A stretch of 64,000 nucleotides of DNA from Sipunculus nudus (lineage: Eukaryota > Annelida > Sipuncula > Golfingiida > Sipunculidae), in contig CM049314.1 in the NCBI GenBank assembly GCA_026874595.1, positions 15,618,729-15,682,728 of the forward strand, in the 5' to 3' direction. Made by a program: the position numbers and the translations under genes. This document shows, in pieces, positions 32,101 to 44,209 of the stretch (its first letter is position 1; each line of letters begins with the position of its first letter). The notes under the pieces were generated by a model. That model was not told where the DNA came from and searched no databases. It saw nothing but the letters and a program-made list of their open reading frames with translations.

Positions 32101-35100
32101 AAAACCAATAAAAATTTATTAATTTATTGTTTATTTTTATGTTGTTGGTTAAAACTACTAGATGAGTTGGGTTGGACACCTGGATCAACTGTGGCTGGCC
32201 ATAAGCTGCCTGGATTCCTGTATGCCTCGCCTCAAGCGTGGATAATTTGATGAAAGGTCAACAAGGTTAACATACAGGTGACTCAAGAGGAGCTGGAGAG
32301 AGCCAAAGTCTGACAGGGTCTCATAAAAAACATTAATAAAAGCTACAATTTTTGGCCAATTTCTTTCAGCTTTCTAAACTAAAAAGCTGAAATCCTAATG
32401 TGTGCATGATATGAAAATTATATCAACAGTGCTCACAGGACACAAACGTGCCATGGTCACAGTTGGGCAAAATTTAAGGTACTAATTTTATATTTATACT
32501 AATAACTTATAAAATTTGAAAAATTCAGAACTAATTTTGGGTATTCAATTGAATCTTGATTAAATAATGTTACATCCCTGACAAAAAAATCTCTAGCTTC
32601 AGCAATGCCCTTGTTAAGGGAGTAAATATATTTCTTGATTTTTTACAAAGTGCATTATGTTTGGGCCCATAACTTAAAACAATTACGCAATACTGACATC
32701 ATTATGGCATGTGCATAGAGAATGAAAAATATGTATATTATTTATGATTAAAGTCAGATCAGTGGTTTTGATATTAGGCAGTCTTGAAGTGTAACAATGG
32801 GTTTTTAATGGAAAAATGAAGTTTTTCATTAATATCTCGAAGGTATTAAGTCCTAGTGACCAAATTCTTGGCATGGTAGGGGATTTTGGAGACATCTAAC
32901 TGTATGCCGAATTTAAGGAACTAAGAGCTGAAGCTGGGGAGCTGAGCTCTTGCAAACTGCATAACACTAGCTTGATGTAAACAATATGTTACATGGTGCT
33001 TGAAAACTTAAAATCTACAGTTTTTGATCAACTGGTTTCAAATTTTTGGTGTTAACAGTTGAAATGCTAACAAAAACATGCTGTGAAAATTAAATCCACA
33101 GTACTTACAGGAAAAAAACGTGCCATGGTCAAAGTTGGGCAAAATTAAAGGTACCAATTTTTTATTTTTTATTAATATTTTAGACAATTTAAAAGATTTT
33201 CATCTAATTTTGGGTATACAATTTAATTTTGATTAATTAAAGTTATATTACTGGAAAAAAGGTCGATAACTTTAAAATTTTTTGTGTTAAGTGATCAAAT
33301 ATCTTCCCTGATTTTTTACAAAATGCATTATGTTTGGGCCCATAACTTTTTTAAATTAAATAATACAGACATAATTTCTGGCATGTATATAGGAACTATA
33401 TAGAGGAATATTTATGGTAAATATGAGGAAAAACAGATGAGTGGTTTTGATATTAGGCAGTCCTGAAGTGTGAAAATAGGTTTTTAATAAAAAATTGAGG
33501 TTTTTCCTTAATTTCTCAAAGGAACGAAGTTGCAAAGACCCAGTTTTCGGCTTGGTAGGAGATCTTGGGGAAATCTAACATTATGCCGAATTTTGGATTC
33601 CTAGGTCTTACGGTTTCAAAACGTGCCACATCTACGGACGGACGGACGGACGGACGGACAGACGGACGGACGACGGACAATGGACCACGACTATAGCTCA
33701 GATGACTTATAGTCAGCTGAGCTAAAAATATGATTTAGAAATGAGGCACATGCTGGTTTTAGGTGGTAAAAAAATAAGCTGTATTATGAGTTGTTGTTGT
33801 TTAGCTTATGTATGATTTTGATAGTACCTTTGGAGACAGGGAAGAGGATCGATTTCATTTATTTTATTTACAAATGGAGTGCTTTTGTCACACAGATTTT
33901 GACTTGGCCATATAACTTATAAGCAGAACATATAATATAAGAGTTTAACTATTTATTAAAAAAAATAACAAATATTGTCCCAAATATAATTATTATTAAA
34001 AATAATAAGAGAATCGTATGATTTTTTAAAATAAAATAAAACTGAAGTGATTATTAAAATAATATTAAAGAATATATTCATGAATGCATTCATTAATACA
34101 TTTTGAAAGTATTTGCACTGATATTCATATACTTTCATTTTTACCTGAATTCCCATTCTTATGAAAAAAATTTTTGTTATGGAGTACATATTCATATTCG
34201 TATTTAAATACAGTTGCAAAGTATTAGCACCATGTCTGGAATTTATTCAGTTTTCACCAAACAATGATGTTGAGAATCCAGAATATACAAAATTCACATA
34301 TATAAATAATGATCATAAGTACCTGGTTTTATGGCTTTTATTTATATTAAAAAAATAAATGTAATATATTCATTTTGGACTAATTTCACATCAATGTACA
34401 CACTAGACACAGTAGGAATCTAGATTAATATTATCAACTGCATATTTGTCTATCATTAATTTCCTTCATATGATACCTAATGATTAGTAATGAATAATAT
34501 GATTTACTTTTTTATCATTAAAATTGAACTGAAAAATACCATAGGTGACTGCTTGGTGTTATTTGGAATAAGTGACATTCTATCCATCGATACAAGATTC
34601 TTATATCATCAGTAACTCATGTTAATTTCCTGTTATTATCAACTAACAAATTCCTTTTCTATTTTTCTTTAATTTGTTATTAAAAATCAATTAAAATTTA
34701 TTAATTTATTGTTTATTGTTATGTTGTTGGTTAAAACTACTAGATGAGTTGGGTTGGACACCTGGATCAACCATAAGCTGCCTGGCTGCCCCACTTAATG
34801 CCTCGCCTCAAGCATGCATAACTTGCTGAAAGTTCAACAAGGTCAACATACTGGTGACTCAAGAGGGGCTAGAGAGAGCCAAGGTCTGACATGGTCTCAT
34901 AAAAACATTAATAAAAGCTACAATTTTTGGCCAATATCTTTCAGCTTTCTAAACTAAAAAGCTGAAATCCATATGTGTGCATGATATGAAAATTATATCA
35001 ACAGTGCTCACAGGAAACAAACGTGCCATGGTCAAAGTTGGGCAAAATTTAAGGTACTAATTTTATATTTATACTAATAACTTATAACATTTGAAAAATT

Positions 35101-36297
35101 CAAAACTAATTTTGGGTTTTCAATTGAATCTTGATTAAATAATGTTACATCCCTGACAAAAAATCTCTAGCTTCAGCAATCCTCTTGTTAAGGAAGTAAA
35201 TGTATTTCTTGATTTTTTACAAAGTGCATTATGTTTTGGCCCATAACTTAAAACAATTAGGCAATACTGACATCATTTCTGGCATTTGCATAGAGAATGT
35301 ATAGAAAAATATGTATATTATATATGATTAAAGTCAGATCAGTGGTTTTGATATTGGGCAGTCTTGAAGTGTAACAATGGGTTTTTAATGGAAAAATGAA
35401 GTTTTTCATTAATATCTCGAAGGTATTAAGTCCTAGTGACCAAATTCTTGGCATGGTAGGGGATTTTTGAGACATCTAATTGTATGCCAAATTTTAGGAA
35501 CTGAGAGCTGAAGCTGGGGAGCCGAGCTCTTGCAAACTGCATGACACTAGCTTGATGTAAACAATATGTTACATGGTGCTTGAAAACTTAAATAAAATCT
35601 ACAGTTTTTGATCAACTGATTTCAAATTTTTGGTGTTAACAGGCAAAATGCTAACAAAAACATGATGTGAAAATTAAATCCACAGTACTTAAAGGAAAAA
35701 AACGTGCCATGGTCAAAGTTGGGCAAATTTTAAGGTACCAATTTTTTATTTTTGTTAATATTTTAAAAAATTTAAAAGATTTTGATCTAATTTTGCATAT
35801 ACAATTTAATTTTGATTAATTTAAGTTATATTTCTGTTAAAGTTATATTAAAGTCCATAGCTTTAACAAGTTTTGTGTTAAGTGATCAAATATCTTTCCT
35901 GATTTTTTACAAAATGCATTATGTTTGGGCCCATAACTTTTTTAAATTATATAATACAGACATAATTTCTGGCATGTACAAAGGAACTATACAGAGGAAT
36001 ATTTATGGTAAATATGAGGATGAGTGGTTTTGATATTAGGCAGTCCTGAAGTGTGAAAATAGGTTTTTAATAAAAAATTGAGGTTTTTCCTTAATTTCTC
36101 GAAGGAACGAAGTCGCAAAGACCCAGTTTTCGGCTTGGTAGGAGATCTTGGGGACATCTAACATTATGCCCAATTTTGGATTCCTAGGTCTTACGGTTTC
36201 AAAACGTGCCACATCTACGGACGGACGGACGGACAGCCGGACGACGGACAATGGACCACGACTATAGCTCAGATGACTTATAGTCAGCTGAGCTAAA
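29186..36297. mobile_element. Three tandem copies of a 1.9-2.6-kb repeat element
   Basis: Copies at about 29186-31786, 31787-33728 and 33729-36297. The outer copies begin TATGATTTAGAAATGAGGCA. The middle one begins at the internal ATTCATTTTGGACTAATTTC, joined directly to the end of copy 1. All end in TATAGCTCAGATGACTTATA then GTCAGCTGAGCTAAAAA after a GGAC/GGACG tract. Each copy also has an internal duplication of ~680 bp (GCCATGGTCAAAGTTGGGCA occurs twice). Copies look highly similar. No coding frame is shared, so it is non-autonomous and unclassified. Confidence 0.82.
31685..31738. repeat. GGAC-rich tract at element end (also 33635-33680 and 36215-36250)
   Basis: Runs of GGACG/GGAC with length differences between the three element copies, followed by the constant ACAATGGACCACGACTATAG. 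Confidence 0.85.
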
Positions 36298-36299
36298 AA

Positions 36300-36605
36300 G
36301 CTCAGTTTCACTGATGCAGCCAACATCATATATATATATATATATGAGAAAGAAGAGAAAAAGAGAGAGATAAACAAAGAAAGGGAGGGAGAAAGAGAGA
36401 CAGTAAGGAGGAAAGAAGGAGAGAGTGAAAGAAAGAGAGAGAGAAAAAAAGAAAGGGAGAGATAAGAACCAGAATAAGAGGGAATGTCATCAAAAATATA
36501 TATTCAATGTATATAATATTTTTAGAGGGTATGTAATATAAAATTAATACATGATTTACTGCTAGGTATGTAGATCACACATAACATTTTTATATAGCAT
36601 GTTTG

Positions 36606-36637
<32 letters not shown>

Positions 36638-36641
36638 GCAC

Positions 36642-36675
<34 letters not shown>

Positions 36676-36720
36676 GGAATGAGAGAATGAGAGAGAGAGA
36701 ATGAGTGGGAAAGATAACAT
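36300..36720. repeat. Purine-rich GA tract with TA and CA microsatellites
   Basis: (TA)n at 36328-36346, GA/AAGAG tract to about 36480, then (TA)n-(CA)n-(TA)n-(GA)n at 36608-36700. No gene seen. Confidence 0.85.
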
Positions 36721-36794
36721 AGGCGTATACTTATTCATGGTCCATTAACAAATACAATATGATGTGTTGAATGCGGTTAAAAACTACATTTACC

Positions 36795-37035
36795 ATGTGC
36801 GCGATGGTAGGGCTCGGCAAAAAGTCCCTAGCGCTCGGTAGTCCCAAGGCCCTTGAAGTATGTAAGAACACTGCTCGTTGTAAGAGCAGGGTAGCGCTCG
36901 GTAAAAAGTCCGAGCACTCGGTAGCCCCACGAGGGTCAGAGCAATGCTTAGTGTGAATCCAGGGTAGCGCTGGGTAAAAAGTCCTATCGAGTGCTAGCGC
37001 TCAGTACGCACGGTAGCGCTTGGTAAAAAGACCGA
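36795..37035. repeat. Irregular repeat of GTAGCGCTCGGTAAAAAGTC
   Basis: The motif GCGCTCGGTAAAAAGTCC or close variants occurs about four times at irregular spacing (near 36805, 36891, 36964 and 37011) in a locally GC-richer patch. The frames are not gene-like. The sequence from 37036 to 38312 shows nothing recognisable beyond an (ATT)n tract at 38150-38262. Confidence 0.6.
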
Positions 37036-38202
37036 CCCGATGACTGGGATAGTTCCGGAGGAGACCTGAATGGTGGCTAGCTGAGCGCCCCCTGTGTATC
37101 ACTGTAAGAGACTATCAGCTCATTTCCTGGTTCCCTAGGCCAGTTTACCTCCTGAAAGAGGTACCAGTAACAGTGTTTTTTAAATAAAGAAAGCATGGAA
37201 TGGCTGCGACAGTGAGTTTACATACAAGAAGTACGCAGCGAGGAAATTTTTTAATTGGCACTTTTCTGCCAGTCAGGATTGTGGCTAATGGCTGCAAGCC
37301 AATTTTCACCGGCATTTGCTGGTAGCCGGTCGTCAAATTCGAGGCCTGCCTGTGGGTCTGTATATACCGCTGGGCCGCAACTGGGTCTACCTAGTTTCTT
37401 TGTGAGCGATATTAAGAGAAATAAATTAAAAATTAAACAAAATTGTGCATATATGTACCTTAATACCGGTTATTTAATTGGCGGTTAAGTATCCTGGACT
37501 TATATATAGGTAAATGTGGCAGTTTTTGCTATTTCATGAAACCAAATCCAAACGTTCGTGATAAAACATTCTGTCAAATATATGCTCTTCTTTCAAGGGC
37601 GCAGCCATATTGGACTCAATCGACCTTCAACTTTACAAAAGGGCACATGGTGCTAAATAGATAAACCGTACAAGAGACCATAATTATAATTTCACTGACA
37701 CACGAAACACCTGGCGATTATTTTTAAATTTCCTGTCAGTCAGTTCATTCTCAATACAAGGATATTTCCAGTGAATCCAATCAATACTAAAAGTGAAGTT
37801 GTATTTGATCGACTGACTGAGTGATTATATTCAATAAACAAATTAGATGTATTCCCTAAAAAATAATACAAATATATCCTGACATGCGTCCGAGAACAGC
37901 GTTGTGATACTGAAACAAGTTGATAACAAATTTATTTCCATTGCTCGAATCTCCGTTATTTCACAAAAGACTTCTTGTGGAAAATGTACATCATACATTC
38001 ATGCATATCACATTATAGAATGTTAAAATTAAAATAATCAAAATGCTAATTAGTACTGTAAACCATTAACAGAAGTAGACAAAGTAACAAGGATAACAAA
38101 TGAATCGCCATTTCCTAATACCAAAATAATTCTTCGCAAGTTTATAAGTATTTTTATTATTATTTATATCATGATTATGATTATGATTATTTTTTATTAC
38201 TA

Positions 38203-38242
<40 letters not shown>

Positions 38243-38312
38243 CACCATTATTATTATTATGATGACTTGTTCATGTTTCTTCCTTCAGTGCCGGTTCCAT
38301 CGCATGCTCCTG

Positions 38313-41300
38313 CCGAGATAACACAACCACGTTAGCCCAACGTTGGGCCAACATTTCCTGTTTTGTTTGCCCAACGTTGTTTGCTAACGTTTAGCCAACG
38401 TTATTCTGCTCATTGGTCCAACAGTGGCCCGACATTCAAAACCAACGTTTGCCCAATGTATTTCTGACGTTTGCCCAACTTTAAGGCCTAAACAATATGG
38501 CCCAAAATCAAAACAATATCATATACACAACATGTGCGCAGCTGGCTGTAACGAAAATATGAGAAAGAACACATTTCTTCAAACATATATTTTGTTGTTT
38601 AAAGTCACAACTTCAGGTCAAGGTATATTTAGCCCAGTCCTTCTTAGTACTATGCCATTCCCTTTCACTGGCATTAGACGTGGCCGCATTTCGCCTGGTT
38701 GCATCTGGAAAATAGAATATAGCATTCAGTTAGAATCAACAACAAACATGTGTGACATTAAAATTATTCATGTTTTTTTTACTTTTATGATCCATTGTTC
38801 ATGACTCTCAGCCGACAAACATCACATGATACCCAACTATTAATTGTAAGTCATATATTTTTAAGAACATGATTGTCAGGCTAGTTCAAACTCTACATAA
38901 TGGCAGAAGTATCTTTCTGATTAAAATGCATTTCTTGCTGGCCCAAGGCACAAGTCTCAAATAACCATTTAATGTGTCAAAATGAAAAAAAAGGTTATTA
39001 TTTAAGGTAACATTCCTGGCAAAATCATGTTCTAAATTCAATCTAAAGTTGTTTTAATTTGTATTAGATCCCATACAGTTAACATAATTGTAAAGCTGGT
39101 ACAGTGATTGTTCGGATGACATACATTTTTGTTCAGTTTTCAATCATTTTCATTTGCTATTCCAACATTTACAATTTTGAAGTATTAAATTTTTTTTTCC
39201 ATTTTTAAATTTTAGTGGCCTAATATTAAATTGTATGACAATATCCAACAAACTTTCCCCCTGGTTTTCCTCTATAATGTTTAAATCTGTGTAGCCTTAA
39301 ACTGAAATTTTAAAAATTGATTTAAAATAAAATTTTTATTTTCAATTTTGAACTGGAATGATGCATGGTAGAGGAAAACAAACAGATCTGAGATAAAGTC
39401 ATAGACGTTTTTATATTAGCCAACTAAAAAAGTAGCCTGCTGTTACTGGGTGCTCAAAATAGTGTTATTTAATAATTTTAAATTGTTTAAAATATTAAAA
39501 TATCCTATGAAAATGACTGACAATTACAAAAATGTATACCATCAGCACAAACTGTGCCAGGTCTAAAATGATACATAATTTATTGGTTTGATATTGATTT
39601 AAAATTACGTTTATCTTAATTTTTAATAAGGGTGTTTTCCCACCAATGTGATCTTAAAAGATCAAACTATCTAAGATCATTGCACATTTCAAGGCAATCA
39701 TATAACTTGTGTAAAAATGAATCGCAGGTGGTGGCTCTAGTCTGGTGCAATCTAAAAAAAATATCCAAGAGAATATAGCAAATCGTATGAAATATTTAAA
39801 AATAAACTCAAAATGGACCAATTAGAAAACAACTGTGCTTTTCCTATCACATGTTTAATGAACTATGTTACCTATGAAATTAATGCAGGGCTAAAACCGT
39901 TACTGATGTCACCTGTCAATCTCAAAGTAAAACTTGAATTTTGGCAGAAATCTTAATAATAAAGTATGGCAGTACAAGATAAAGCTGTAAAAGCTAAATA
40001 GGGCAGCAAATGACACATTTTTTACTAAATACAATTTATTGGTGCAGAGCCAAATTGTCACCCGAATGTCAATTGCGAGTCTAATCAGAGACGGATTAAA
40101 TCGTATTCAATTCAATCATAGGTGGCACCGATGGTCTTTTTCAACAAATGAATCCATAAATAATAAAATATAATAAATTTAAAGGAAATCTGTGCATTTG
40201 TTATTGAGGAATTAGTGCTATATCTGTGACAGTTTACCCAAATTTAAATGGAATATATTCATAGTGAAATTGCAAATGCGATAAGGACATTATATAAAGA
40301 GCTGGTCTGGCTTTTTTTTAAAGTTTTTTATGCTGATAAGGTTATTTGTATTAATTAATATGTTATTTTCTTACACTCTTCCCTATCAACTATGAATAAG
40401 TGAATAAAAACACGTATTCATTTAGTCATTTTTACCTTGCGCCATAAAACTGAAAGAAGTCACCTTTTGTCATATTAGACCAGCATAAATATTCAGGATA
40501 GACAAACATCCATAGTGAGAAGAAGACGCTGTGAGCAAAATTGTTCTTTTAACAATTAAGAGAACAAAGATTGATTGTAGAAATGTTAATAGTAATGGTC
40601 ATGTGAAATCTTTTAAAAAAAAAACAGCAGTCATTACTTTGGACATTCATTTAGAGTACAATTAAACTGAGAGAAATCAAGAATGTGATCAGGCCGAATG
40701 TGACAAAAGTATTGAGGGTACCAAGAAGTCAGTGACATGAAAACATAATGACTGATCAGGTACAAGCATGTTTGCTGGTTCACACTCGTAGAATCTTAAT
40801 ATTATTCATATGAAAGAAGAAGACTAAATTTTGCATAAAACAAAATTAAATTCACATATTGATAATTTACTCACCCCTTACAATTGTATGGCGTCCAAAT
40901 CCCCGCTTTTGGCCTCATCCATGGAAATTGAAGGTCTTTGCAAAGGTTTGTTGACGTCAGTTTGTTCACAATTGCCTTGACGAATCCTTTGACATATCTG
41001 TCAAATAAAAGGTAATTCAATTTCATATCTGCCTTTGGCATAATGCTAATTGGATTTTTTATCATATAAGTCCTCGCTTCAACTTGGATAGATACAGGCT
41101 GTTAAAGAGACAGCTATATTCATAATACTAATTACCATTGAACATCTACTAGAACAAAATATATTTACTTTGAACATTATTAAGCTTTAACTAAGTATTA
41201 TGGCATACTATGCTTATATATTGGTAGCTCAACACAGTGAGGAAATGTCATTAAAAAGAGACTGTAATAACTTTAAATCAAAGATTCCGGGTATAAGGAA

Positions 41301-41728
41301 TGAGGATCAACGTAATAATATATATAATAATGGGTTTCAGGGACTATTAAATGTAAAAGAGTAGAAATATTGAAAGCAATATAACATAATTAAATGTACT
41401 TGCACTTTTTTTACAATATAGCAGGGTTTCTTACATGTTTCTCTGCTTTCCATATCACTGTGACTATTAGGGAAGGACAGCTCACAGCAATTTAAGTGAT
41501 TCTTCGCATTATTTGTCAGTATGGCTACCAGCTCATCCTGCTGATTTGTCGACATCTGCCCAAGATCTTAAAGCGTTGTTTATATCAGATCCTCTGCAGA
41601 GAAAAAAGGTATAAATTGACAAACAAGCTATAAAGATAAGCACAATTTGAAATATTACTAAAATTATTATTAATTATACACAGTTTTACAAATAACAGTT
41701 GAGAGCTTAATAAAAATTGTTTTCTTAC

Positions 41729-41792
<64 letters not shown>

Positions 41793-42963
41793 TTTTTGGT
41801 AAGTGCATTCTAACTGTCAAATGTGAGATATATCACGTTTCTAGAAGAACGAAAATGGGGGGGGAAATGCTTTAACTTTTAAAATCTTCCTTTTCAATAG
41901 AGGATAATCTGAAGAATCAAAATATGTATGTATCTTTTGGGCTTAAATATTTTAATATACATGTTAGACTAAACTGAACCATGGTACCTTGACGATATGG
42001 AGACCTTAAAATAGTGCTCTCAGACAAATTAATAATAATTAAATATATCATGAAAAAAATGTAAATTTCATAAATACATTCACGTTAAGCATAAATACTG
42101 TCTGGGTTTGAATTTATATATATATTTGAGGAATCCAACAGAAATTTAAAATGACTATTGGGTTGATTTTGAACTAAAGGGTATGTCAGGGATGCTCAAG
42201 TTTGAGATTAATAAGCAAAATTCAATGGGCATTCTTTGTTGGTATATAGTAACTCAGGTAATTCATATAGGGTATAAAATTTGGTATTCGCCTGTTGTAA
42301 GCATGAATAGATTAGCTAACTGCTTATAAGTGTCATTTCAAGTAAAAAAGGTAATCAGGAGATGACAAATAATTGGAAATAGTATTTGTTTATTTATATC
42401 CGTTGACCCAACGTTGCGCCAACGTTTTACCACAGAGGTTGAAAGAAATCAAACCTCAATTATCGCTCACATGGAATGACAACTACTGAAATATAAATAT
42501 TTTTTCAACAAACGTGGCGCTGAATACAAATTTTCATATTTGTAAGAGTTTATGAGTATATTGTTTTGTTTATATATTACCTCTGTTATACGGGTTACAC
42601 TGAAAAAGACCGTGCCGGTCAATTTCACTCACATCTTCTGTCACCCACGTTCTAGCCTGTGAACTCCTGGCGCGAAAGGAACGCTGGAAGCTTAATCCCG
42701 CACCAAATATATAAATATTTAATATTTTATTTTTTCAAGCTTCATTGAAGGAATTTTCATTAAAACCAACTAGGAAAAATTCTTATTCATTTGCCTTTTA
42801 AATGTTATTACCCATTTTGGGGTTTTTTTTTGCCTTTTCTTACTTATTCTTGTTACAGTTGGCATACACCACGCGCTTTATACGTTGGGCCAACGTATGC
42901 CGCCCAACGGCGACATATCCTCCCTACAGCCAACGTGGCCCCAACGTCTGCATGTTATCTGGG
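38313..42963. mobile_element. Candidate 4.65-kb DNA transposon with ACGTTGG-rich ends
   Basis: The left end CCGAGATAACACAACCACGTT and the inverted right end CCCAGATAACATGCAGACGTT agree at CC-AGATAACA and ACGTT (each quoted within 21 bases of an end). Clusters of CCAACGTTGG-type palindromes occur just inside each end (38331-38480; 42405-42430 and 42878-42950). The interior is AT-rich with a (TA)n tract at 41730-41790 and a few exon-like pieces on the minus strand. No recognised transposase and no clear target duplication. Confidence 0.5.
40875..41570 (-). pseudogene. Exon-like minus-strand pieces of unknown gene inside the 38-43 kb element
   Basis: Piece 1, about 41424-41555, starts ATG and reads MSTNQQDELVAILTNNAKNH before a GTAAGA donor-like site. 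Piece 2, about 40876-40998, follows TTTGACAG| and reads YVKGFVKAIVNKLTSTNL before a GTGAGT site. A third possible piece near 38625-38710 ends MPVKGNGIVLRRTGLNIP stop. The phases of pieces 1 and 2 do not join directly, and no family is recognised. They could be remnants of an element-encoded or captured gene, or chance. Confidence 0.25.
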
Positions 42964-43189
42964 TGAGAGCTGAAGGAGAAATCTTATGTCGAGAGTAATC
43001 TTCTAAGTATATGTACCTGTATATATGGGCCGTTCCAAGGAGGGCGATCTTCCGAAGCTGTAAAATGCTAATAACTCAAGTTCACGATGCCCCGGGCCTC
43101 TAAAGTTATTAGTCCAAGTGTCCCGGTAAACACAGACACTGCTGTTGTTTTCATTCCTTATGCACATTTTGTGGATTTTAATTGCAAAA

Positions 43190-43395
43190 TCTTTGTACTT
43201 GGACAGTTTTTTTCAGTCATTTCTGCCATACAAGGCCCTGGCACAGTATGGAAAGAGACCACTCAGATACTTTTCCGCTCAGATACTCTGGAACAATCTT
43301 CCTCAACATATCAACAATTCAACATTTCAAGAATGCAATGTTTTAAAAGACTGCTGAAAACACACCTTTTCCGGTTGGCATATATTAGTATAGCA
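43190..43395 (+). pseudogene. LINE reverse-transcriptase C-terminal fragment
   Basis: RYFSAQILWNNLPQHINNST, then after a frameshift CFKRLLKTHLFRLAY, is the typical tail of CR1/RTE-type non-LTR polymerase ORFs (..LWN.LP..I...F...LKTHLF). One frame break and no upstream RT core, so it is a 5'-truncated relic. Confidence 0.72.
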
Positions 43396-43550
43396 GGGGC
43401 GTATCAAAGCTTTAGGAAAAAGAGGGGTCCAACGACGGAGAATGACAAAACCTATAGAAAAAGGCCCCCCAGGTCCGGAAAGGGACCAAAATTGGTCCGA
43501 AACCCAAAAAAAATGTTGCGATGGAAGTTGAAAAATAAGGGGGTCTAAAC

Positions 43551-43634
43551 AACCTCCACCCCCCTCCCCCTCCCCCCCCCCCCCCCCCCCGTCCGCTTCT
43601 GCATAGTCTTCTTCATCCACTGTGATGTCCATTC

Positions 43635-43695
<61 letters not shown>
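43551..43695. repeat. Poly-C tract and (TA)n microsatellite
   Basis: C-rich run at 43551-43590, then (TA)n at 43636-43695. Further G-runs occur at 44452-44466 and 44502-44510. Confidence 0.9.
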
Positions 43696-43698
<3 letters not shown>

Positions 43699-43699
43699 T

Positions 43700-44174
43700 T
43701 CTCAATTATATAGTCCGCTGCAAATCTTTTTTTATTCATTTTTATATTGTCTTATCCGATTCCAATCATTTTAAAATTATCATAATATATCTTAATGTGT
43801 ACAGTGCCTTAGAGCTACTGTATTTTAATACAGTGGATTTTGCACTTTAAATACTTAATAAACGCACATTTTCTCTTTCTTGTCTTTGATGTTTTTTCCC
43901 GGTCTGTTGGTTTTTTTCATTATCAGTGTGGGTTTTCATGTAGTTCTGTCACCACTTCGGTCTCAGTTAGTGTTTGTTCGATGTCCACACCATTTTTCTA
44001 CCGTCTTGATCTTGTATATCTTGCAAACCCTTCCAGTGAATGGATGCAGCTGCATGCTTTAATGTGTCTTTGTATCTGGACAGTCCGCAGTGGTGTCAAT
44101 TTATCTTAAAGGGTGGGAGGGGGGACTCGAAGTGGGAAAGTAATCATATAGTTAGAACAACTTATATATAGGTG

Positions 44175-44209
<35 letters not shown>

